Source: Gemmatimonadota bacterium (GTDB taxonomy: Bacteria; Gemmatimonadota; Gemmatimonadetes; Longimicrobiales; Gaopeijiaceae). From it: 6,109 nucleotides of DNA. The first letter of the stretch is position 1, and each line of letters opens with the position of its first letter. Positions 1-5,042 of this stretch are shown here, piece by piece. The notes under the pieces were generated by a model. That model had not been told where the DNA came from and searched no databases. It worked only from the letters and a program-made list of their open reading frames with translations. The position numbers and the translations under genes are program-made. The stretch spans positions 3,633-9,741 of the forward strand of contig PCCM01000017.1 of NCBI GenBank assembly GCA_002731735.1, read 5' to 3'.

Positions 1-422
1 GGCCCGTCACCGCGGCGCAGCAGCGGAATGCTGTAACGAGCGACGAGGAACGCACTCGTGAGACAGCCGTCGACGACCTCCTGCCAATCGGCGAGATTCA
101 TGTTTTCGACACTGACGCGCGTCTTGGTGAATCCCACAAAATTCACGACGTGGTCAACGGCTCCCCACCGATCGTTGATTGCATCGAACACCGCTGCCAC
201 CGAAGATTCATCGGTGGCGTCACAGGCGATCGACCAAACGTCGTCGGACGGCGGAAACTCCTCCAGCGACTTCGGCAGATCGATTGCGGCAACCTGGAGA
301 TCGATCTCTTCGGCAGCCTTGACCAGCACTCGACCCATCCCACCGCTGCTACCGATGACTACCAGTCTGGATCCCTCAGGCGGAACCATCGAGGGCAACG
401 TTTGGTCAGAGTTTGTTGACAT
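1..422 (-). CDS. Short-chain dehydrogenase/reductase (SDR), 3' end cut by window edge
   Basis: This is the N-terminal 140 residues of an NAD(P)-dependent oxidoreductase with a Rossmann fold; the reading frame stays open to the left edge, so the Ser and Tyr-x-x-x-Lys of the active site lie outside. Seen in the sequence: beta1 followed by the glycine-rich cofactor loop IGSSGGMG (residues 23-30, the family's TGxxxGxG with Thr replaced by Ile), an acidic residue at the end of beta2 (Asp48, which usually favours NAD over NADP), CDAT with Asp68 at the adenine pocket, and NFVG (94-97) in place of NNAG. The helix alpha4 segment is DGCLTSAF (118-125), where the usual catalytic-tetrad Asn is Cys120. 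The start ATG at 422-420 has a good ribosome binding site, AAGGGGG, seven bases upstream; an internal Met12 is a poorer choice. Substrate unknown. It is transcribed away from the AhpD-like gene, across a 438-bp gap. Confidence 0.88.
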   Translation of the reverse strand, partial: MSTNSDQTLPSMVPPEGSRLVVIGSSGGMGRVLVKAAEEIDLQVAAIDLPKSLEEFPPSDDVWSIACDATDESSVAAVFDAINDRWGAVDHVVNFVGFTKTRVSVENMNLADWQEVVDGCLTSAFLVARYSIPLLRRGDG

Positions 423-860
423 TCGAGATCCCCCTTAGGTTGCAATCTGGATGTTACTGGAGACCCTTGCGCGGGGCCTTCGAACCGAAAGATCGATGGA
501 ATCGCTCTAGTGGATCAGCGCGCCGAGCGTTGCCTAGGTGAGGGTGTTCCGGGGGCACCAGGCACTGCACGCCCCGCAAAACAACTAACGACAACCAGTA
601 GCCAAATGCTGATGAACGCTGGCGGAGACCCCGTAAAGCCTAAGTATTCAAGGCTCCGTCTATTTCTTACAAGGAGGGGCCACAGGTTCGAGGCCTGTAG
701 CGCCCACGTGGAGACTAGAAAACCAAGCTCGTAGCACCATGATCGCTCGCTCCGATAGGGGTTACAAAGGATGGCTGACCCTAGATGGTTCTGAGTCAAG
801 CGTAATTCTGCGGCGTCGGGTTTTGAGGCGGCGAGCCATTGCCTCCGGGTAGGCGGTACT
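423..860. other. Divergent intergenic region, largely non-coding
   Basis: This stretch separates the SDR gene (leftward) from the AhpD-like gene (rightward). The only recognisable element is the tRNA-Val fragment at 666-706. A small hairpin AGCCT/AGGCT (637-641 with 651-655) lies just before it. A possible minus-strand -10 box TAACAT at 456-451 would suit the SDR gene, but no convincing -35 goes with it. I see no integrase, transposase or convincing small gene here. Confidence 0.6.
666..706 (+). pseudogene. 3' half of a tRNA-Val(UAC) gene; candidate attachment-site scar
   Basis: The bases read as the 3' half of a class I tRNA. They give a seven-base anticodon loop CTTACAA (666-672, anticodon TAC for valine), the 3' anticodon stem GGAGG (673-677), a four-base variable region (678-681), a perfect five-pair T stem ACAGG/CCTGT (682-686 with 694-698) around the loop TTCGAGG (687-693, with the expected TTCGA start), the 3' acceptor strand AGCGCCC (699-705) and discriminator A (706). 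CCA is not encoded. CTTACAAGGAGG is the same as in the Escherichia coli tRNA-Val(UAC) anticodon arm as I recall it. The 5' half is absent: no GGGCGCT acceptor strand or D-arm lies at the right distance, and the bases before the loop (TATTT) pair only by wobble with one mismatch. Tyrosine recombinases often use exactly this anticodon-loop-to-3'-end segment as attB, so this is probably a duplicated att core or a decayed tRNA, not a working gene. Confidence 0.7.
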
Positions 861-1271
861 GTGCCAGCTATGACGTCGTCACCAGGTAGCCGCCAAGACC
901 AGTTACGTGCTAATGCAGTTGCAGGCCGCAAGCTCAGTCGCCATCAACCCGAGCTCCACGAAAGCTATTGGCGAACTCATGAATTGGCCATGACTGAAGG
1001 GTCGCTTGATCGAATGACCAAAGAACTCATCGGGTTGGCTTTGGTGGTCACAATGCAGTGCGAGATTTGTATCGCATTCCACCTACGGGGCTGCCTGCGC
1101 GCGGGTGCGACCAGTGAGCAAATTTACGAAGCTCTCAACGTGGCTGTAATGCAAGGTAGCGGACCGGCGATGGTGTACGCGGGCTACGCGGTCGAGGCCC
1201 TCGACGAGTTGTTAGATGAAAATGAGCAGAGCGCCGACGACACTGAGCGACCGCCTATTCATGAGCACTAA
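861..1271 (+). CDS. AhpD-like / carboxymuconolactone decarboxylase family protein
   Basis: A small all-helical protein of 136 residues, typical length for the CMD/AhpD family, whose members act as thiol-dependent peroxidase partners or as decarboxylases. The core runs from about residue 52 to 115. It contains Glu55, then Cys67-Glu-Ile-Cys70 and His74, with the same spacing (12, 3, 4) as Glu118, Cys130, Cys133 and His137 of mycobacterial AhpD. The segment AGATSEQIYEAL followed by a Gly-Pro-Ala turn is also characteristic. The second AhpD histidine (inside the CxxC) is Ile69 here, so full AhpD activity is uncertain. The charged C-terminal tail (residues 118-136) looks disordered. The start is GTG at 861, with a weak AGGCGG four bases upstream; ATG at 870 in the same frame is the alternative (133 residues). 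It is convergent with the sulfatase. A redox role is inferred from the CxxC only; the substrate is unknown. There is no signal peptide, so it is cytoplasmic. Confidence 0.88.
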   Translation: MPAMTSSPGSRQDQLRANAVAGRKLSRHQPELHESYWRTHELAMTEGSLDRMTKELIGLALVVTMQCEICIAFHLRGCLRAGATSEQIYEALNVAVMQGSGPAMVYAGYAVEALDELLDENEQSADDTERPPIHEH

Positions 1272-1353
1272 CCCGACCGAGGGCTATCGAGAATGGGTCG
1301 CAGCGTGGCCCGATCGGAACTAGCAATCAAGATTGGGTCATGGAGTCCTTTGC

Positions 1354-1485
1354 TCAGGTCTGTTCGTCGATGGGCGATAGGAGCTTGCTGAGGGCATCTT
1401 GAGCGGTGAACTGATCCACTAAAGCGCTGGGCAATACCTCGCCTATTTGTTCGGGCGTCCAGCGACCGTGGAATCGAGCGTCACC
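1354..1485 (-). pseudogene. Possible remnant or displaced C-terminal tail, 43 codons, no start
   Basis: On the minus strand, in the +1 frame relative to the sulfatase and crossing its stop codon, 43 codons stay open to a TGA at 1356-1354. The translation contains RWTPEQIGEVLPSALVDQF and ends SKLLSPIDEQT. It has alternating hydrophobic/charged spacing like a real amphipathic helix. There is no ATG or ribosome binding site, and upstream this frame closes inside the sulfatase gene. It could be the end of a lost gene, a sulfatase C-terminus displaced by a frameshift, or chance. I do not recognise a family. Confidence 0.25.
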
Positions 1486-1492
1486 GCTCGAT
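1473..1492. terminator. Perfect 8-bp hairpin at the sulfatase 3' end
   Basis: ATCGAGCG and CGCTCGAT (1473-1480 and 1485-1492) pair perfectly around the four-base loop TCAC. The loop contains the sulfatase stop codon (complement of 1481-1483). It sits between two convergent genes and could act as a bidirectional terminator. There is no T-tract on either strand, so it would have to be the T-less type proposed for actinobacteria. A weaker imperfect stem lies at about 1273-1284 with 1308-1318, just after the AhpD-like stop. Confidence 0.35.
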
Positions 1493-2995
1493 CGGAGCGT
1501 ACGCGACAGCCTCGATCGCCATCAATTCGTCGAAACGGCGCCGTAGCTCACCTCGCTGCCCGCGATCCATGGCCAGATTGACAAGCTCGTGAGGATCCTC
1601 GGAGAGGTCGTACCACTCGTGGTCGTGATCGGAGAAGGAGCTGTCCCTGGTGAATCGCATCTCACCGGGGAGCGAGACCCCGATCGCATCGTGGCCGCCG
1701 CCGACTCCGTAGTAACGGCAGTACTTGTCACGGCCGTCGAAGATCCCCGTGCTCGCGTACCTGGTCTGCTCGACGCCCGGGTACCACGGCCACTCCTGGG
1801 CGAAGAGGACGTAGTCGCGAACGCTCGTTTCTTGGTTGGCCGCGAGCGGCAACAGACTCTCACCGACGAGACCGGGCTCGTCGCCGACCGTCACCCCCGC
1901 CAGTTCAGCGATCGTAACCGCGAGGTCGAGGTGCGTACTCAAGGCATGGGTTTTCGACCCCGGGGCGGTCTGGCCGGGAATATGCAGGTACAGCGGAATG
2001 CGCATCGTCTCCTGGTAGTTCCATGGGCCTTTCGAACGCAGGCCGTGAGATCCGCACTGGTCGCCGTGGTCGGAGGTGAAAATCACGATCGTGTCGTTCC
2101 ACCCACCGACCTCGTCGAGCGCACCAAGAACGGTGGCAATCGCTGCGTCGTTGAGTTCGTGGAGCGTCAGGTAGTAGTCAAGCTGGCGGAGCCAAAGCTC
2201 AGTCTCAGAATGAGGCATCTCGCCGGGGGTGCCGTATCGGACCATCTCGTGCATCCAGCGCCGGTGAACATCAGGCTTGGTGTGGAGATCGTCGTCGAAG
2301 TTAGCTGGAAGCTCACTGAATCGCTCAGGGACCGGGAACTCGAACGGCGGTAGGTTCATCGCCCGACCCCAATCACGGCGCTCTAGGCGTTCCTTGGCGA
2401 TGGCGAAGTATTCAGGGTTGCGCTCTTGCCACCATGGTTGGTCGAGTGGGTACCACATGATGTCGTGGGGGTTAACGAGCGCAGCGGTGAGGAACCATGG
2501 CTCCGCGCCCTGGGCCGCGCCACGAATCCAGGCCGCGGACTGCTCGGCGATCGGGTCGTCGAACTCGGTGCCAGTGCCCGGCAGACCCCACCATGCCATG
2601 TCGTTCCCCTCCCAGTCCCCGAACCCGAACGCGTCCATCTCGGGATCTGGTCGAGCTTGAAGGTGCCACTTGCCCTTGTATCCGGTCCGATAGCCAACCT
2701 CGCGTAGCATGTGGCCAAGGGTTCGGGTCGTGGTCGCTAGCTCGGTGTTGGTGCCGCCCGAGGAGTTCTCGGTGACACCGTGCTGGAAGACGTATTGGCC
2801 GGTGAACAGCGACGCTCGCGACGGTGAACACGGCGAGGTGTGCGTGTAGTAGTTCGTGAACTCTAGGCCGGAGTCGATCAGGCGCTGTCGAGCAGGGAGG
2901 TCGACCTCGTCGGGAATCCAATCCCTCTGGCGTTCCTGATCGTTGAGGATCAGGAGGATGTTAGGCCGGCCAGTGCCCGGTGTTGCATCGCCCAT
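1481..2995 (-). CDS. Sulfatase (formylglycine-dependent, alkaline phosphatase superfamily)
   Basis: A 504-residue sulfate ester hydrolase, normal length for the family. Seen: N-terminal strand NILLILNDQ (12-20) with metal ligand Asp19; the modification motif SPCSPSRASLFTG with Cys56 in C-x-P-x-R, which a formylglycine-generating enzyme would oxidise; GYKGKWH with Lys109 and His111; NPHD with His177; SDHGD with Asp309-His310; Lys322 in LRSKGPWNY; and the terminal YDLSEDPHELVNLA (462-475). All expected catalytic elements are present, so it should be active. The NDQ start and DHGD...SKGPWNYQE region resemble choline-sulfatase and arylsulfatase types rather than human-lysosomal types; the substrate is not predictable. 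There is no signal peptide, so it is probably cytoplasmic, acting on imported small sulfate esters. The start ATG at 2995 is chosen because GGGAGG lies four bases upstream; the frame stays open to a TTG at 3115 but without family similarity. It lies about 200 bp downstream of the Rieske unit, in the same direction. Confidence 0.94.
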   Translation of the reverse strand: MGDATPGTGRPNILLILNDQERQRDWIPDEVDLPARQRLIDSGLEFTNYYTHTSPCSPSRASLFTGQYVFQHGVTENSSGGTNTELATTTRTLGHMLREVGYRTGYKGKWHLQARPDPEMDAFGFGDWEGNDMAWWGLPGTGTEFDDPIAEQSAAWIRGAAQGAEPWFLTAALVNPHDIMWYPLDQPWWQERNPEYFAIAKERLERRDWGRAMNLPPFEFPVPERFSELPANFDDDLHTKPDVHRRWMHEMVRYGTPGEMPHSETELWLRQLDYYLTLHELNDAAIATVLGALDEVGGWNDTIVIFTSDHGDQCGSHGLRSKGPWNYQETMRIPLYLHIPGQTAPGSKTHALSTHLDLAVTIAELAGVTVGDEPGLVGESLLPLAANQETSVRDYVLFAQEWPWYPGVEQTRYASTGIFDGRDKYCRYYGVGGGHDAIGVSLPGEMRFTRDSSFSDHDHEWYDLSEDPHELVNLAMDRGQRGELRRRFDELMAIEAVAYAPIER

Positions 2996-3035
2996 GGGAC
3001 CTCCCGTGATCGAAAATGTCGCCCCGTCCATATTA
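2996..3035 (-). promoter_or_regulatory. Sulfatase ribosome binding site and possible -10 box
   Basis: GGGAGG (complement of about 3000-3005) precedes the ATG by four bases and decides the start. Further upstream TAATAT (3035-3030) matches a -10 element and would give a leader of roughly 28 bases. No good -35 hexamer is visible, so an independent promoter is only a suggestion. Confidence 0.3.
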
Positions 3036-3196
3036 CGGCACGCATCGACGACGAAACCGATGACCTGCACAGCGCTTTTTCTCCCATCCCATTGGGGTTT
3101 GGGCGAATTGTCCAAAGGGGACTAGACAAACGCGAACCGACAGCGATGCTGGTGTAGTGGTGCCATCGTCTTCGCTGTAGACGGCGATGTGCGCTC

Positions 3197-3547
3197 CTAC
3201 TGTCCGCTTGGCTCCCGGGCCCACTCTGGTCCCGGGATGAATCGGGCGACGTCGTACCCGTAGGAAACTGCTGGCTGGCCAAAGCACTCGACAGCAGGCG
3301 CCACCTCGGCGAAGGAGTGGGCAAGATGTAGTAGTGCCATCGCCTCTGCCGGGGCGTCGTCGGGTGCGATCTCGGCGAGGAAGTCGAGCACGTCAGCCAT
3401 GCGAGGAAGCATCGCGTGATAGAAGGCCTCAAGGTCCGAGATGGAGCAGGCCTGGCGTTGAGCGCTGCGTTCGCCCATGGTCGGCAGAGACCATTCCATC
3501 CATGACCCAAGATCAGCGAAGGCGTCGGGGAGTGTGTTTGGTGTCAT
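3197..3547 (-). CDS. Uncharacterised 116-residue protein coupled to the Rieske oxygenase
   Basis: I do not recognise a named family. The ATG at 3547 is four bases after the Rieske stop, with GGCAGGA eight bases upstream, so the two are almost certainly co-transcribed and perhaps translationally coupled. The protein is predicted soluble and mainly helical. There is an N-terminal segment with Trp16/Trp19 and SLPTMGERSAQRQ (20-32), then two amphipathic helices (about 38-62 and 66-86), then a conserved-looking end ECFGQPAVSYGYDVARFIPG (87-106). There is no signal peptide, membrane segment, CxxC or ferredoxin motif, so it is neither the electron-transfer partner nor a typical beta subunit of a ring-hydroxylating oxygenase (those are about 160-190 residues with a cone fold). 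The position implies an accessory role for the oxygenase, such as stability, assembly or substrate handling, but that is inference. Confidence 0.75.
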   Translation of the reverse strand: MTPNTLPDAFADLGSWMEWSLPTMGERSAQRQACSISDLEAFYHAMLPRMADVLDFLAEIAPDDAPAEAMALLHLAHSFAEVAPAVECFGQPAVSYGYDVARFIPGPEWAREPSGQ

Positions 3548-3551
3548 GGTC

Positions 3552-4808
3552 TCAGTCCTGCCGACTGCCGGAGGTCGCTACTCCGGCGGCGATCATCCGT
3601 TCGACCTCGCGGAAGCTTGCTCGAATGAACAGTTCCTCGTCCTTGAGGACAAAATGGCTCTGTGCCCCAGAACGAAGCATCGACTGCGTCTCCTCGACTT
3701 GGCGGCCGTCTTCGAGAAAGATGTCGCGGAACATCACCCTGCTGTACTCCTGGCTGAATCGCTGAGCCAGGGTCCGGGGCCTCGGGTAGTAGGTGGTCGT
3801 CTCAACGAGGGTCCGATTGATGTCCAGTGGTAGGAACTGGTTAGTGAAGTACGTTCCTTCCGTGACGGCGAGGAAGAAGGAGGGAAAGAAGACGGTCATT
3901 TCGAAGGCCCAGTCGGGGCTGCGCGTCGGGTTGACCCCAACTGGTTCGGTGACCTCCGATTCACCTGAGAACACGCTGCTCACCATCGTCGATCCATATG
4001 CGGATGCGAGCGCCTGGGCCGGAGTGTCCACATGCTGGTTGTTCCCGAACAGCGAAGCGCGGCCATGGGGGCCGTACAGTCTCATGTCGATGAAATGTGT
4101 ATAGGGATTGTCTTTGCTGACGAATCCGTCTGGCAGCGATCCGTGGTGCTGGAAGGGAACGTGGGCGACCTCTTGGAAGGCGTCCTTGACCAGCTTCCAG
4201 TTGGCGTTGAACACAGTTGTGAACGTGTAGGGCTGAGCCGAGGTCTCCGCGAACGGGTAGCCGTCAAGGGTCTCGGCCGCTTCGCCGAGGTACTCCTGAA
4301 GGGTGTGCGCTGGTTCGGGATCGAGGTTGATGAAGACGAAGCCCTCCCACACGTCTACTGCGACCGGGGTCAGTCCGTGGCAGGACTTGTCCAGATCGAA
4401 CCAGTTGTCCTCGTCGGGTACCAGCCGAAGGGCGCCTTCCAGGTCGTAGGCCCAGCCGTGGAAGCGGCACACCAGTCGTTTGGTGTTGCCACTCTGGTCG
4501 TAGGCCAGTTTGTTGCCCCGATGAGCGCACACGTTGTGAAACGCTCGAACCTCGCCGTCGTTGCCGCGTGTCACCACGATCGAAGTTCGACAAACCTCGA
4601 CGTCCTTGACGTAGAAGTCTCCGGGTTCTGGGATTACCTCGACCCGACACGCCGGAAGCCACACCTTGCCGAAAATGTGCTCTCGCTCGAGTTCGAATTG
4701 CTCATCGGAGATATATGGCGCGATCGGAATCGGGTCCGTGCCCAACTCCGGGTGGTCGTCGTGCCACCGCTTGTCGGTGAGCCACACGGCTTTCTCTGTC
4801 GTACTCAT
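3552..4808 (-). CDS. Rieske non-heme iron oxygenase, catalytic (alpha) subunit
   Basis: A 418-residue aromatic-ring-hydroxylating-type oxygenase that would use O2 and two electrons to hydroxylate or demethylate an organic substrate. Seen: the N-terminal Rieske domain (about 45-160) with the [2Fe-2S] ligands Cys94-x-His96 (CAHRG) and Cys114-x-x-His117 (CRFHGW). The C-terminal catalytic domain follows with NANWKLVKDAFQEVAHVPFQ (201-220): His216 and His221 are iron ligands in H-x4-H, and Glu213 is the acidic residue that bridges to the neighbouring subunit's cluster. Asp367 in LEDGRQVEETQ is the likely third iron ligand. Length and motifs fit alpha3-type oxygenases. No ferredoxin or reductase gene is in the window, so electrons must come from proteins encoded elsewhere. 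The start ATG at 4808 has GGGGG a few bases upstream; the open frame extends to a TTG at 4988 but that part has no family features. It leads the operon with the 116-residue gene. The substrate is unknown. Confidence 0.94.
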   Translation of the reverse strand: MSTTEKAVWLTDKRWHDDHPELGTDPIPIAPYISDEQFELEREHIFGKVWLPACRVEVIPEPGDFYVKDVEVCRTSIVVTRGNDGEVRAFHNVCAHRGNKLAYDQSGNTKRLVCRFHGWAYDLEGALRLVPDEDNWFDLDKSCHGLTPVAVDVWEGFVFINLDPEPAHTLQEYLGEAAETLDGYPFAETSAQPYTFTTVFNANWKLVKDAFQEVAHVPFQHHGSLPDGFVSKDNPYTHFIDMRLYGPHGRASLFGNNQHVDTPAQALASAYGSTMVSSVFSGESEVTEPVGVNPTRSPDWAFEMTVFFPSFFLAVTEGTYFTNQFLPLDINRTLVETTTYYPRPRTLAQRFSQEYSRVMFRDIFLEDGRQVEETQSMLRSGAQSHFVLKDEELFIRASFREVERMIAAGVATSGSRQD

Positions 4809-5042
4809 TGCTACCCCCGCCAACTCGGCGGCTTCCCTTGCCACCGCCAAAGGTCTAGCACCGGGCGCAGCGTCGTTGACGTTGTTTGAGTTGAGGACCC
4901 ATTTCTTTAGGTCTTGTTTAGGGATCGAGACCTGTAGCGCTCGTCTACCAAAACTAAGTAACGGCTCGCAGTTCCCGCTTGAAACCAAGGTTATACCGTG
5001 CGGAGCCGCCGCTATCGGGGGCGCCCGCCCTCTAATAGTGGG
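4809..5042 (-). promoter_or_regulatory. Leader/promoter region of the Rieske operon; inverted repeat
   Basis: This 234-bp gap must hold the 3' end signals of the repeat protein gene and the promoter of the Rieske unit. On the minus strand, AGGTCT-N13-AGACCT (4933-4909) is a dyad that could be an operator, about 110 bases before the ATG. TATAAC at 4995-4990 is a possible -10 box without a clear -35. Near the repeat-gene end, GC-rich short stems (GCGG/CCGC at 5000-5009; GGGC/GCCC within 5019-5030) might form a T-less terminator. All of these are weak individually. Confidence 0.3.

Noticed and set aside
614..706. A complete tRNA using GAACGCT (614-620) as the 5' acceptor strand
   Set aside because: Only five of seven acceptor pairs form, the length would be about 93 bases for a class I tRNA, there is no D-arm, and the anticodon stem would be mostly wobble with a mismatch.
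515..931. A 138-codon minus-strand open frame across the intergenic region
   Set aside because: It runs antisense through the tRNA fragment and overlaps the AhpD-like start; its composition (Trp, Ser, Arg, Cys rich) has no family features and there is no ribosome binding site worth noting.
1589..2353. A 254-codon plus-strand open frame
   Set aside because: It lies entirely antisense to the well-supported sulfatase; its low-complexity Val/Arg-rich product is a GC-skew shadow.
2996..3115. Extended sulfatase N-terminus from a TTG at 3115
   Set aside because: The 40 extra residues are not a signal peptide or family sequence, while the ATG at 2995 has GGGAGG just upstream and begins close to the first conserved strand.
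3140..3178. ACAGCGA/TCGCTGT inverted repeat after the 116-residue gene
   Set aside because: A seven-base stem with a 25-base loop and no T-tract is too weak to call a terminator with confidence.
2950..3510. A 186-codon minus-strand open frame between the sulfatase and the Rieske gene
   Set aside because: It overlaps the 116-residue gene and the sulfatase start in another frame, has Ser/Arg/Pro-rich composition, and the 116-residue frame has far better protein character and a coupled start.
4032..4889. A 285-codon plus-strand open frame
   Set aside because: It is antisense to the Rieske oxygenase, whose cluster and iron ligands are all intact in the other strand.
4809..4988. Extended Rieske N-terminus from a TTG at 4988
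   Set aside because: The extra 60 residues are unlike the family, lack a ribosome binding site, and the ATG at 4808 has a G-rich site and gives normal length.
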